Shown here: positions 41,041 through 52,239 of the stretch, piece after piece
Position numbering within the stretch: the stretch's first letter is position 1
Layout: the number at the start of each line of letters is the position of its first letter
NCBI GenBank assembly: GCA_963580285.1
Contig: OY757017.1
Coordinates: 14,396,538-14,460,537 of the forward strand
DNA from: Lucinisca nassula
Lineage: Eukaryota; Mollusca; Bivalvia; Lucinida; Lucinidae
Length of the DNA: 64,000 nucleotides
Reading direction: 5' to 3'
Notes under the pieces: model-generated
Database searches by the model: none
The model's input: only the letters and a program-made list of their open reading frames with translations
What the model was told of the DNA's origin: nothing
Position numbers and translations under genes: made by a program

Positions 41041-41345
41041 AATGATCAAATTGACGAAGATTTGTTAACTAACACCGTTGTTAGTTTTGAACAACTGGGG
41101 CCAGTTGTTCAAAACTAATGACATTGTTAACTAATGTATCTTTAAAACTTTCAGCATTCAATATGGTGATAATACTAATATTTTTGCTGAAAAAAATGTG
41201 AGCAGCTTTTGCAAATGCAAAAGCTGCTCACATTTTTTTCAGCAAAAATAACAAAAATTGAGATATTGTACTTGCTAGAATGGTTAACAATTTGACCACT
41301 AACAAGCTCATTAAGCTAACGATGCTTTGAACAACCATCCTTTAA
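41041..41345. mobile_element. CAGTTGTTC-type MITE, with the end of a second copy abutting
   Basis: A right terminus (TTTTGAACAACTGGGG) at about 41,085-41,100 meets a full copy from 41,099 to 41,345 with the same central TGTGAGCAGCTTTTGC hairpin. Confidence 0.78.
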
Positions 41346-41464
41346 TTATCCTCATTTCACCTCCTTATCACTATTTTTGAAGGTTTAGAAAAGTATTTGA
41401 CTGTGCGTAATAAGTAACTAGGATCATGTAAGTTGTTTACGGATACTGTACTCTTACTTTTCAG

Positions 41465-41554
41465 GGCCTGAAGTCAGCTACATCAGAGCATTGTTTCTCC
41501 CAGTCTGTGGATTCTCTCTGTCAAAGATGTCCCCTTATTCCTCTATCAGTTTTG
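41465..41554 (+). CDS. FANCA: FANCA homologue, internal exon (phase 0 to 0)
   Basis: Acceptor actcttacttttcag, donor GTTTTG|gtaggt, 90 nt, 30 codons: GLKSATSEHCFSQSVDSLCQ then RCPLIPLSVL. The last block matches CQTKCPLILTSALVWW of human FANCA, a distinctive cysteine-proline motif. A T2 tandem-core repeat begins about 32 nt after the donor and fills the proximal intron. Confidence 0.88.
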
Positions 41555-41586
41555 GTAGGTTTGTTTGTGTCGCTTGTGTTGTTTTA

Positions 41587-42632
41587 TTATCCCCTCGCAA
41601 CAAAGTTGCGAATGGGGATATAGCATCGGTGCCGTGCGTCCGTGTGTTAGTGTGTGTGTCTGTGTGTGTGTGTGTGTGTGTGTGTCTGTCCGGAACCTTG
41701 TGAGCAGGATAGAAGACACAGTATTCATCGTAGAAGCATCAAACCTTCCACAAATGTTCACCATGTACAGAGGATGAACCCTATTGAATTTCAAGGTCAG
41801 GGGTCAAAGGTCAAGGTCACAATGGACTTGACCTTGAAAACCTTGTGAGCAGGATAGAAGACACAGTATTCATCGTAGAAGCATCAAACCATCCACAAAT
41901 GTTCACCATGTACAGAGGATGAACCCTATTGAATTTCAAGGTCAGGGGTCAAAGGTCAAGGTCACAATGGACTTGACCTTGAAAACCTTGTGAGCAGGAT
42001 AGACGACACAGTATTCATCGTAGAAGCATCAAACCTTCCACAAATGTTCACCATGTACAGAGGATGAACCCTATTGAATTTCAAGGTCAGGGGTCAAAGG
42101 TCAAGGTCACAATGGACTTGACCTTGAAAACCTTGTGAGCAGGATAGACGACACAGTATTCATCGTAGAAGCATCAAACCTTCCACAAATGTTCACCATG
42201 TACAGAGGATGAACCCTATTGAATTTCAAGGTCAGGGGTCAAAGGTCAAGGTCACAATGGACTTGACCTTCAAAACCTTGTGAGCAGGATAGACGACACA
42301 GTATTCATCGTAGAAGCATCAAACCTTCCACAAATGTTCACCATGTACAGAGGATGAACCCTATTGAATTTCAAGGTCAGGGGTCAAAGGTCAAGGTCAC
42401 AATGGACTTGACCTTGAAAACCTTGTGAGCAGGATAGAAGACACAGTATTCATCGTAGAAGCATCAAACCTTCCACAAATGTTCACCATGTACAGAGGAT
42501 GAACCCTATTGAATTTCAAGGTCAGGGGTCAAAGGTCAAGGTCACAATGGTCTAACATATTCAGATTGGATTTTCTTGTTAATGAATGGTATGCAGTTGC
42601 GAGGGGATGCTACGCTTGCGTTGCCTTGTTTT
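41587..42632 (+). mobile_element. T2 tandem-core element, six 145-bp units
   Basis: Head ATCCCCTCGCAACAAAGTTG CGAATGGGGATAT, a (GT)n run, six units of exactly 145 bp differing by only a few bases (CCTTGTGAGCAGGATAGA.G; GGGGTCAAAGGTCAAGGTCA), tail GCGAGGGGATGCTACGC. It starts 32 nt after a FANCA donor. Confidence 0.88.
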
Positions 42633-42635
42633 GGA

Positions 42636-42850
42636 TAGCCTATTGGCCATTTTGTGGGAAAGTAACTGTCCTTTTAGCTTTCCGCTGTTAGCCTATTGGC
42701 CATTTTGTGGGAAAGTAACTGTCCTTTTAGCTTTCTGCGGTTGATGTTTCCATTGGGGTCTGGTCTTTCATGTTTGTGTTTCTTTCCCTTTGGTGTCTCT
42801 GATGGGAGCTGTGGGTTAATTATATCGATTCCTGATCATTCCCTCCACTT
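42636..42850 (+). mobile_element. element X relative, partial, with a 49-bp internal duplication
   Basis: AGCCTATTGGCCATTTTGTG plus the following GGAAAGTAACTGTCC occurs twice in tandem, followed by the X 3' part (CTTTCCCTTTGGTGTCTCTG ... ATCGATTCCTGATCA). Confidence 0.65.
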
Positions 42851-43129
42851 CTATTTTTTATATGAGCCTGAGCACCACAAAACCTACAATAAGACATGTG
42901 CACCCAGTCTATCCAGACACTTATCTTGCTGCATGAAGTAGCATTGGGGCGTTAGCTATCCTTAGAGCGCACAATGAAGACTCTGATCAGACTGTGCAGA
43001 TGCGCAGGCTGATCTGAGTCTTCCTTGGGTGCAGATGTCCTATTGTAGTTTTTTGTCGTGCGCTGGCTCATATTATCTGTAAGAAATGAATCTGATGTCT
43101 TGTTAATTTATTAAAAAAAAAACTGCCTC

Positions 43130-43405
43130 TGTGAGGCCGGCCTCAGAAGCTCAGTGGGATGAGCATCATCCCCGCTGGGACCAGCAACATTATTTCATGG
43201 ATGTTGATCCTAAACTCAATTCTATGGTCATTCTCTCCCACTGATTCAAGAAGGGAAGTTGTCAGTATCTGGCAAAAAAATGTGTGCTATACTGGCTACA
43301 CACTTATGTATATGCCTGTCCAGATAAAGTGTAATTAGGTATACATGCTGGCTCGGCATGAAAGAATTACTGTGGACTGGGCTGTAAACTCCATTCTAAA
43401 TCAAA
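43130..43405 (+). mobile_element. S1 SINE, diverged
   Basis: Head GGCCTCAGAAGCTCAGTGGG, core CATTCTCTCCCACTGATTCA, tail GGGCTGTAAACTCCATTCTA. Confidence 0.7.
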
Positions 43406-43487
43406 TTCTTCCTCTGGGAAAAATCTTTAAGAGAAGCACCACTTTGCAAAAGGATTGAAATGCAAAGTAGTAAATACTTTCTTGTTT

Positions 43488-43705
43488 GAGTGGTTTTCTC
43501 TTTGAAAAAGACAAAAATTTGCAAATGCATTCTCATTGAAAAAGAAAAAAAAAATGCAAATGCATACTCTTTGAAAAAGACAAAAATTTGCAAATGCATT
43601 CTCTTTGAAAAAGACAAAAATTTGCAAATGCATTCTCTTTGAAAAAGACAAAAATTTGCAAAAGCATTCTCTTTGAATAAGACAAAAATTTGCAAATATA
43701 TTCAT
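43488..43705. repeat. ~34-bp tandem repeat, six units
   Basis: Unit TTTGCAAATGCATTCTCTTT GAAAAAGACAAAAA. The open frames on the minus strand through it are periodic artefacts. Confidence 0.9.
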
Positions 43706-43989
43706 TCACCTTAAACCTCATCATGCTGAACATTTAAATATGCTACACTCCTCTCCAAACTTCAGCCATTTATGTTACATGATTCAAATTTTACCATGGA
43801 TACAGCAGTGGAATGGAAAACAGTAAAGAGCCTGATCAGCTGGCTTCCAGGAAGCCAGCTGATCAGGATCTTTACTGTTTTAAAATAGAGGTAAAGCTGG
43901 GTTTACCATGGTGAGGGATTATTTTTCAACTCTGTAGACAGATACAGATACCTGTGAATAATGAAGATTCAAATGTGACGGGTTAAAAT

Positions 43990-44265
43990 GAGTTTTGTAT
44001 GATTTAAGGTTTAACGTTCCCATCAACACTGTATAAGATCATTTTGGAGACGTTGCTTCCAAGTTTTTGGGACTTTAACCCGACATTGAGATGAAATGAC
44101 ATCTCAAGACCTGTTGCCCAATGAAACCAACATGGACGGTCCAACTGGCACCGCTTTTGCTGGGCAGGCTAAGACCCACTAAGCGGTTTACCAGTTTTCG
44201 TGTGTGGCGGGTTTCAGCTCTTCGTGGAAGCATCATGAAGCCCATGGGCGGTGGCCAATTGGGGG
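43990..44265 (-). mobile_element. family A retroposon
   Basis: Inverted copy from GTATGATTTAAGGTTTAACG to the G-rich end near 44,260. It is followed by a 72-bp tandem duplication. Confidence 0.72.
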
Positions 44266-44267
44266 GT

Positions 44268-44424
44268 GGGGGGGGGGGGGGGGGCTCATGGCTCATAATT
44301 AGCCATCTCATCTGGATCTACACTGTGGCCATTTTGTTTATAATTCAGGGGGGGGGGGGGCTCATGGCTCATAATTAGCCATCTCATCTGGATCTACACT
44401 GTGGCCATTTTGTTTATAATTCAT
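44268..44424. repeat. 72-bp tandem duplication with poly-G
   Basis: A G-run followed by CTCATGGCTCATAATTAGCC ... TTTTGTTTATAATTCA occurs twice (about 44,268-44,348 and 44,349-44,424), virtually identical. Confidence 0.85.
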
Positions 44425-44469
44425 CATGAAAACACGCAAAATATAATTTTGAACCCTTAAAATCCCACT

Positions 44470-44742
44470 TTGGCAGCCTCGATATCTTAGTGGTTAGCAC
44501 ATTTGACTTATAACTGAGAGGTTGTGGGTTCGAATCTGGTCACCGGACAAGAGGTGTTTCCTTGGGCTAGACAGGTAATGCCACTGCCCCACTCCACCCA
44601 GGTGTAAATGGGTAGCAGTGGTATAAAAGTCACTGCCCCTTTCTACCTTGGGTGATAACATCCGGATTGAGTGTTCGAGATTGATTCAAATAAGCTTGAA
44701 GCTTTCATTGCAGTCAAACTAAAATAAATTAGTATAAACTAA
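44470..44742 (+). mobile_element. S3 SINE
   Basis: Same layout as 26,887: CAGCCTCGATATCTTAGTGG, GTGGGTTCGAATCTGG, CACCCAGGTGTAAATGGGTA, ending AAATTAGTATAAACTAAAC. Confidence 0.78.
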
Positions 44743-44749
44743 ACGCCAC

Positions 44750-45260
44750 TTACTCATAATAAAACTGGGGTTTAAATTAGCAAACATTATTTTTCTTATT
44801 TCTGCTTAAAAACATAGATTGTGGGTACTTGTTAGAAATGCCTCACTGAGGCAGTTCTAACAAGTACACACAATCTAGGTTTTGAGACAAAATTAAGAAA
44901 AATATCACAATTTTTGTTGGAACTTTTTCAAATTTTTGATGGTAAAACTTTCAATATATTTGGATAGGCAAGTTTTCCTAATATCAATTGAAAGCACTAT
45001 TGCATCACATGAACAAGTCTGTGAAATTAACACCCCTCTAAACCCCACTTTATTTAGAGAAAACCAGGATTTACAGGGTAATACATAATTTTTCTTATTT
45101 CTGCTCCAAGACATAGGTTGTGGGTACTCGTTTGAGGTGGTTCTAACGGGCACCCACAACCTATCTTTGCAATATGAATAAGAAAAATATCACAGATTTT
45201 CATCAGAAAAATAGCCATTTCTGAGATGCTTAAAAATGCACTATGTCACACAGGTATGTT
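44750..45260. mobile_element. two F-type foldback elements, diverged
   Basis: Central hairpins at 44,813-44,880 (GTGGGTACTTGTTAGAAATG CC) and 45,113-45,165 (partial). It ends about 100 bp upstream of a FANCA exon. Confidence 0.7.
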
Positions 45261-45361
45261 ATTGTAAAGGGCAATAATGGACTTGTCCAAACTCAGTGAT
45301 GGAAGCATCCACTTCAGTGACTCATGGATGTAAGTGTTAAATTGACACATTTTTTTTCCAG

Positions 45362-45450
45362 GTACATCATAATCAAGTAAACTATTTCCTTGACAGTCAG
45401 ACGTTGTCTGGTAGGATGTCTGAACTTCTGAAGGCTCTGGAGTGTGTTAG
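45362..45450 (+). CDS. FANCA: FANCA homologue, internal exon (phase 0 to 2)
   Basis: Acceptor cattttttttccag, donor TGTTAG|gtaatt, 89 nt. It reads VHHNQVNYFLDSQTLSGRMS then ELLKALECVR. Joined to the previous exon it gives SVLVHHNQ where human has SALVWWPS, followed by a helix with ELLKALE matching RELQKLQEG. Phase 2 out fits the exon at 51,201. The downstream intron begins with a T5 tandem-core repeat about 130 nt after the donor. Confidence 0.83.
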
Positions 45451-47116
45451 GTAATTTTTTAGAAATTATTGAACCTCTAAATACATGTACACATAAACTG
45501 GTTTTGGATATAACTGTTTAAAGATGGATCACAGAAGTATACAGATTATGTACAAAAAATGACCATTAGTCTGTACAGTTTTTAGCTCACCTGGGCCGAA
45601 GGCTCCAGGGGAGCTTATAGTATAGTGGGTCGTCCGTCCATTGTCCGTCCACACTTTTGAGCTGCTATATCTCTGCAGCCTGCAGGCTGATCTCAATCAT
45701 TTCTCATCTGTAGCATGCCTCTGGTGGGGCATTGATGACATAAACTTTTTTTGAAATCGCAGGAAAACTTTCCACAAGGTCCCATAGACTTACAATGGGA
45801 ATGCTTGTCATCACCATAGCACCTTCAGTTTTGATCGGATCTTTCTGAAACTTATATGTAAGGTGGCTACGGATGAAATCTCGGATGAGTTCGAAAACCG
45901 ACCAAGTCGGCCCATTTATCATAGAGTTACGTCCCTTTGATTGCTGAAAATAATGAATTTTGACCTTGTCATCACCATAGCCCCTTCAGTTTTGATCCGA
46001 TCTTTCTGAAACTTATATGTAAGGTTGCTTGGGATAAAACCTCAGATGAGTTCGAAAACCAGCCAAGTTGGCCCATTTATCATAGAGTAATATCCCTTTG
46101 ATGGCTGAAAATGCCGCTTTTTGACCTTGTCATCACCTTAGCCCTTTCAGTTTTGATCAGCTTTTTCTGAAACTTATATGTAAGGTGGCTGGGGATAAAA
46201 CCTCGGATGAGATCGAAAACCGGCCAGGTCGGCCTCTTTATCGTAGAGTTACGTCCCTTTGATTGCTGAAAATGCTGATTTTTTACCTTGTCATCACCGA
46301 ACCCCTTGAGTTTTGATCGGATCTTTCTGAAACTTATATATATGGTGGCTGGGGATAAAACTTTGGATGAGTTCGAAAACCGGCCAAGTCTGCCTGTTTA
46401 TCGTATTGTAAGGTGGCTACGGATGAAATCTCGGATGAGTTCGAAAACCGACCAAGTCGGCCCATTTATCATAGAGTTACATCCCTTTGATTGCTGAAAA
46501 TGCCAATTTTTGACTTTGTCATCACTGTAGCCCCTTCCGTTTTGATCTGATTTTTCTGAAACTTATATGTTAGGTGGCTGGGAATAAAACCTCAGATGAG
46601 TTGGAAAACCAGCCAAGTCGGCCCATTTATCATAGAGTTACGTCACTTTGATTGCTGAAAATGCCGGATTTTGACCTTGTCATCACCGTAGCCCCTTCAG
46701 TTTTGATTGGCTCTTTCTGAAACTAATATGTCAGGTGTCTGGGGATGAAACCTTGGATGAATACTGGCCAAGTAAGCCCATTTATCATAGAGTTAAGTCC
46801 CTTTGATTGCTGAAAATGCTGATTTTTGACCTTGTCATTACCGTAGCCCGATGAGTTTTGATGGGATCTTTCTGAAACTTATATGTTAGGTGGCTGGGGA
46901 TAAAACGTCAGATGAATTCGAAAACCGGCCAAGTCGGCCCATTTATCACAGAGTTACATCCCTTTGATTGCTGAAAATGCCGGATTTTGACCTTGTCATC
47001 ACGTAGCCCCTTCAGTTTTGATCGGATCTTTCTGAAACTTATATGTAAGGTGGCTGGGGATAAAACCTCGAATGAGTTTGAATACCGGCCAAGTAAGCCC
47101 ATTTATCATAGAGTTA

Positions 47117-48468
47117 CGAGGACTGTTCAAATATGAATGCAAGTAGAACGTTTTCTCATGCACTCATGCGAAAATCACCTGGAAATAAATATGACAGCGT
47201 AGAAAAACATTTTACCTATACATTGATACCAAACCTGTTAAAACCCATGCACTTTAGCCATGTATATCATTCGATAAACACTGTCTACTCTTGTATACTA
47301 ATACAAAACATGGTTGGAAGAAGGTCAGAGTACGCCGTTGAAATACGGTCCTATATTAAGAATCGTTGTATTCTTGGTATATGGTGCAAAGACATTTTTG
47401 ATGAAATATGTTCGGTTTATGGGCATAATGAAATGTCTTTTCCGTCAGTTTTTCGTTGGTGTAAGAAATTCAGCTGTGGGCTAGGCTCAACAGAAGATGC
47501 ACCACATGATCGTCGGTCGAAAAGAGCAACATCTGCCAAGATGGTTGCTAGAGTGAAAGAAATAGTTTCTACCGATGCATGATACACCACTAGGCAAATA
47601 GCTAGTATGATTGACATCTCATTAGGAGCAGCTCATACAATTCTGAAACGGGATTTGAAAATGAGAAAGATCTGTACTAGATGGATTCCCCATCTGTTGA
47701 CAGATGAGCAGAAAAAGACACGCGTTCAGTGCGCCAAGAAGTTGCTTAAAAAGTTTCCAAATTACAATGCACGGTCTTTCGCTTATGTCGTCACAGGTGA
47801 CGAGACATGGGTTCACTTTTTTTAGCCAAAACGAAAGATTCAGAACAAAATATGGGCAACAAAGTATTGTAAAAGACCATGTATTGCAAAGCGGACCATG
47901 AGCGTCAAGAAGGTAATGTATGCCATATTCTTTTCAAATCAGGGCCCTGCTATTCAGGTTGCTGTGCCTAAAGGCAAATCTGTAAATGCGAAGTTTAACA
48001 AGAATAAAGTTCTTCGAAAAGTGAAGAAATATTTCAAAGAACGAAGACCCGCAAGTGGTTTGGCCAATGTCAGATTGCTACATGACAATGCGTCATAGCA
48101 CAAGGCGTTCATTGTGCAAGACTATCTGAAGCAGGAAAAGGTTGTTGAACTCCTTCACCCCCCCCCCCCCCCTATTCCCCTGACCTTGTCCCGTGTGACT
48201 TTTTTTGGTTCCTGCGGCTGAAAAAATATATACCTTTCTGGTCGAAAATTTGTACAGTGCAAACACCTTGGTTCTGCAATATTCCAGTGCCTTCATAGTA
48301 TACCTCGAAAAGACTACCAAAATGCATTCAATGATTGGATCAGAAGACGGAAAGTTTGTATATCTGTTAAAGGGGAATTCTTTGAGGAGACAAAATAAAT
48401 TTTTCGTTGAAATCTATCATGGAATCATTTTTTTGTGCTTAGTTGCATTCATATTTGAACAATCCTCG
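47117..48468 (+). mobile_element. mariner transposon inserted in a T5 tandem array
   Basis: The element is bounded by inverted repeats that start CGAGGACTGTTCAAATATGA (left) and CGAGGATTGTTCAAATATGA (right, reverse strand), matching over about 28 bp. TA duplications lie at 47,115-116 and 48,469-470. The flanking array monomer reads straight across the gap (atcatagagtTA ... TAcatccctttgattgctg). Length 1,352 bp is normal for mariner. Confidence 0.9.
47310..48400 (+). pseudogene. mariner transposase, multiply broken
   Basis: The frame from ATG 47,310 begins MVGRRSEYAVEIRSYIKNRC. An in-frame TGA at 47,580 is followed in the same frame by TTRQIASMIDISLGAAHTIL. The first catalytic aspartate is in VTGDETWVHFF, where a run of T's causes a frameshift at about 47,820. 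QPKRKIQNKIWATK follows in a new frame. HDNAS then meets TAG at 48,096, before HKAFIVQDYLKQEKVVEL. A run of C's at about 48,158-48,171 has expanded within the HPPYSPD motif, and PCDFFWF marks the DD34D-type third aspartate. It resembles mariner transposases related to SETMAR/Hsmar-like elements and is not functional. Confidence 0.85.
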
Positions 48469-49009
48469 TACATCCCTTTGATTGCTGAAAATTTCGATTT
48501 TTTACCTTGTCATCACCGTAGCCCCTTCAGTTTTGATTGGATCTTTCTGAAACTTATATGTAAGGTGGCTGGGAATAAAACCTCAGATGAGTTGGAATAC
48601 CGGCCAAGTCTGTGCATTTCTTATAAAGTTACTTGCCTTTGATTGCTGAAAATGCCGATTTTTGACCTTGTCATCAATGTAGCCCCTTTAGTTTTGATCG
48701 GATCCTTCTGAAACTTATATGTAAGGTGGCTGGAGATAAAAACTCGGATGCGTTCGAAAACTGACCATGTCAACCCATTTATCATAGAGTTATGTCCCTT
48801 TGATTGCTGAAAATGTCTATTTTTGGCCTTTTCATCACCGTAGCCCCTTCAGTATTGATTGGATCTTTCTGGAACTTATATGTAATGTGGCTGGGGATAA
48901 AAAACTTGGATGATTTCGAAAACATACCAAGTCGGCCCATTTTTGACCTTGTCATCAACAAGCCCCTTCAGTTTTGATCGGATCTTCCTGAAACTTGCAT
49001 ACTACAGTG

Positions 49010-50735
49010 CAGCCTCGTTACAACGCGCCTATCGGGGTGCACATATCGGGACCGCGTTATAAACAAGGCGCGTTATAGCATCTGACTTGCCGAGGCCTTT
49101 CCTACGATGTCTAGTGGGTGGGGAACCGACGTAATTACAAGCCATGCGGGGATTTTTTGATAGACGAGTATTAATTTCATGAATTTTCTACATCAATTAA
49201 CGAAGCATCAACAGTATCAGTTTATCTATTCTATCTGTTTGGTTCGTTTGCCCTGTAATATAACATAGTCATGTTATGCACATGATATTTTGCATAGGCA
49301 TGTTATCATGTGTATGACTGGAATATTGTTGAAGGTGTGTAAGAATGATGATATGACTGAATGAGTGTTGGAAAGGCAGTAAGCTTTTGTCTCAGTACTG
49401 TTATGAAAATATTGAGCTTCAATTCTTATTATAAAACAGCTTCATTTCAAAACCTTGAAACATCAATTACATAACCTTGTATAAAATGCAGAGATGCACT
49501 TAGATTTCGTCTACATGTACCTGGCAGCCATTCAAATCATAACTGGATTATGAGCCAGCTTAATTTCGTAATATCATATGACTCTGACATTTCCTTTTAA
49601 AGGTTATTTAAGCAGGTGTTCATGTGAAGTACTTTAGAAACCTGATGAAACTGCATTTTAAAGATCATATTATTAGTGCAGTCATCAAAATCATGACAGA
49701 TAGCTTATAGTTAGAAGAGATTTTGGCAAGAGTTGTGATAACAAGCATGATGCAATAAGAGAGGGATATTGCGTGAGATTTTTGTAGTGATTATAAATAC
49801 TGGGGTTTCTGACCAAGACTTCAGATGTCTACTTGATCAGCTTGCATCCAGTTAGTCTGGTTTTAGGAGTTGTGCACTCGTATGAGGTGCCTGCCTAATA
49901 AAGCTGCTGAAACTCTCAATATGACTTTAGTTATATTTTATAATTAAGAAACACTATACGATCACAGTCAAAGGTGTATAGCTACGCTATAGTAATAATT
50001 ATAAACAAAATGACAAATAAAAGTCTCTTTTCCATGTCTCAAGCTGCCATATTGGTGATTCATGTATACCGGTGCATGCGGTGATGAAGTAAACACCGGT
50101 ATAAACAAAAATGTCCGGGGGCAAAGTCAGTCGGGTTTTTGTATAATTTCTCGAATGGATAAAGCTGATTGACACATGAACATTATGGTTTGGATTTCCC
50201 TGCCTAGAAAGCGCTTTTTGCTAAAAAGAAAAGAATCTCCCAGGGAGCAAATTCTTTCTTGATATTTGACCGTCAGCGAATCGTGATTCTGATCGGATAA
50301 ACGGTCTTAATTATTTATTTGACCCGGTACGTCAAACACTACCGCTGTTAAGATGGGTTGAACCATTTTACTGCCGGTAACAGAGAATACGTCTTGATTT
50401 TATTTTGTGTGTGTGTGTGTGTTCCCCCGCCCCACAACACAAGTAAGAAACGATCATTTTCATAATCTAGTTTTAGATATACACGCTCTTGTCTGGTGAA
50501 AATATTAATCAGTGATGAAAAAATATAAACATGGTGTTTTACCGAAATTTATTATGCACCACCCTCCAAATGGTTTATTCTAATACTACATTGTAAACCC
50601 ATGACTCGTGGGTTCAACCCATCTTAACATGATGATGATGATGAATGTCTCAACTATGAAACTTTGATGGCTTGAACACGAAACACATTGTTTACCACGG
50701 TATATTCTAACTCAATTTTGAATTTCTAGAGAACT
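49010..50735. other. no recognised gene
   Basis: A short repeat-like start (TACAGTGCAGCCTCGTTACA ACGCGCC) is followed by about 1.6 kb of non-repetitive AT-rich DNA with a (GT)n run at 50,407. No exon fits FANCA phases. Confidence 0.5.
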
Positions 50736-50844
50736 CTTCTATCTCATGTGCTTATTAGAATCACATCACTGAGGTGATTCTAATTGGTACACACAACAAA
50801 CCTTAATTTCGTAGAAGATAAATTATTGTTCCCATTATGCCTCC

Positions 50845-51084
50845 AGGGGCCAGTTGTTCAGAGCATTGTTAGCTTAACAAGCTCGTTAGCTTAATGAGCT
50901 CGTTTGTTATCAAATTGTTAACTATTCTAGCTAGTACAATCTCTAGAATTTTGGTATTTTTGCTGAAAAAATGTGAGCTGCTCACATTTTTTCAGCAAAA
51001 ATATTAGCATATTTGCCATATTAAATGATCAAAATAATAACGATATGTTAACTAATGATGTCGTTAGTTTTGAACAGCTGGACC
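50845..51084. mobile_element. CAGTTGTTC-type MITE
   Basis: GGGGCCAGTTGTTCAGAGCA ... TTTTGAACAGCTGGACCC. Internal palindrome AAAAAATGTGAGCTGCTCAC. It lies about 115 bp upstream of a FANCA exon. Confidence 0.82.
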
Positions 51085-51200
51085 CTGGTCTTGCACTGTA
51101 ACTTGAACTACTCATAGCTCAAACACAGTCTTGTGGTCCCAAAGGTGTTTGAGCCATCGATCAGTAATCAGCAAGAACTTTTACTAATTCTATTTCACAG

Positions 51201-51284
51201 ACACAATGCATCTCTCCCCTCTGATCTGAAATCTGAAGACTGGCTCTCTGCAGCTATACTGTTTTCAAAGGCATTAACAAACAA
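51201..51284 (+). CDS. FANCA: FANCA homologue, internal exon (phase 2 to 2)
   Basis: Acceptor ctatttcacag, donor AACAA|gtaagt, 84 nt. It encodes RHNASLPSDLKSEDWLSAAI then LFSKALTNK. Human FANCA has PDWLSAAALHFAIQQV at this point, so EDWLSAA is a direct match. The donor is a consensus gtaagt. An S1 SINE copy, itself split by a family-A element, starts about 25 nt into the intron. The outgoing phase (2) does not fit the next exon I recognise at 59,973, so at least one intervening exon is unseen. Confidence 0.9.
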
Positions 51285-51304
51285 GTAAGTAGGAATTGTT
51301 TAAA

Positions 51305-51865
51305 GTGATCTGGATGTCATGAGCTCGACCCCTGCTGGGTCTGGCAACATTCTTCCACTGAGATTGATGGCCCCCACCCATCGGGGCTTGAAGAAATAGA
51401 TGGGCTGCATGATGCTTCCATGCAGAGCTGAAACCGACCCACACATGAGTACGGGTAAACCGTTTAGAGGATCTAAGCTTGCCCAGGAAAAGCGGTGCGA
51501 GTCGGCCCGTCCATGCTTATAAACCCTATTGGTTTCATTCGGCGGCAGGGCTTGCAATGTCATTTCACCTCAATGTCGGGTAAAAGACCCACAAAATTTG
51601 GAAGCAACGTCTCCAAAATGACCTTTACAGTGTTGACGGGGACGTTAAACCCCAAATCAAACAAACAAATCCACTGAGATTGAATCATGAAATATTTTTT
51701 TTCCATGATCATTCTCTCGTTTCTGCTGATTCAAGAAGGGCAGTTGTCATTTTCTGGTGAAGAATGTGACATGTACTAGTTAACACTGTAGGCCTGCCCA
51801 GGAGGAGTCTGGTAAGGTAAACTGACTACCTCAAATTGACCTAAATAATGAAACTTAGGATCTTA
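51305..51865 (+). mobile_element. S1 SINE split by a family A element
   Basis: Head remnant GATGTCATGAGCTCGACC and core to 51,367, resuming at 51,671 (CCACTGAGATTGAATCATGA) and continuing to about 51,865. The inserted family A copy has its own entry. Confidence 0.75.
51368..51670 (+). mobile_element. family A retroposon nested in an S1 SINE
   Basis: The complete copy starts TGGCCCCCACCCATCGGGGC and ends with the tail TCAAATCAAACAAACAAAT. The duplication CCACTGAGATTGA occurs at 51,355-51,367 and 51,671-51,683 and lies within an S1 SINE core. Confidence 0.88.
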
Positions 51866-51874
51866 CATGAGTGT

Positions 51875-52040
51875 TCATGTATTATTGAATTTATTAAATG
51901 AGTTCAGGAAAAGGGATAAAATACATGGCTTTGCCAAGCATTTTATCCCTTTTCCTCAACGAGTTTAATAAATTTAATAATACGTGAACTTTTTATCCCT
52001 TTTCCTCAACGAGTTTAATAAATTTCATATGTGAACACGA
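51875..52040. repeat. hairpin with a duplicated right arm
   Basis: AGTTCAGGAAAAGGGATAAA / TTTATCCCTTTTCCTCAACG. The right arm is repeated in tandem (about 51,945-51,985 and 51,990-52,030). Confidence 0.72.
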
Positions 52041-52239
52041 ATGCAAGATTCTACTTATCATATCACATTTAAAACACACTTTCTTCAAGATTTGTTTTAA
52101 CAAAAATGTCATTATTCCACCAGTGGATCGACTAGTGAATTACCAAATTTAACATATACAGTCTTAGATGGGACGTTGTACGATAAATAATGTTCATGGA
52201 CTGTTAGACTCTGAATCAACCAGGAACTATTTACAAATA

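Larger units (their letters stand above)
45582..49005 (+). mobile_element. T5 tandem-core element, interrupted by mariner
   Basis: Head AGCTCACCTGGGCCGAAGGC TCCAGGGGAGCT, GTCC stretch, then units of ~150-170 bp (TTGATTGCTGAAAATGCCGA; TGAAACTTATATGTAAGGTG; TCGAAAACCGGCCAAGTCGG) before and after the mariner at 47,117-48,468. No terminal hairpin is seen, so the 3' end is lost. Confidence 0.82.

Noticed and set aside
41565..41777. Cysteine/valine-rich frames at the (GT)n run
   Set aside because: Microsatellite artefact inside the T2 head.
43396..43733. Overlapping minus-strand frames encoding CKFLSFSKRMHLQIF-type repeats
   Set aside because: These are products of the ~34-bp tandem repeat, open in more than one frame, with no initiation or splice context.
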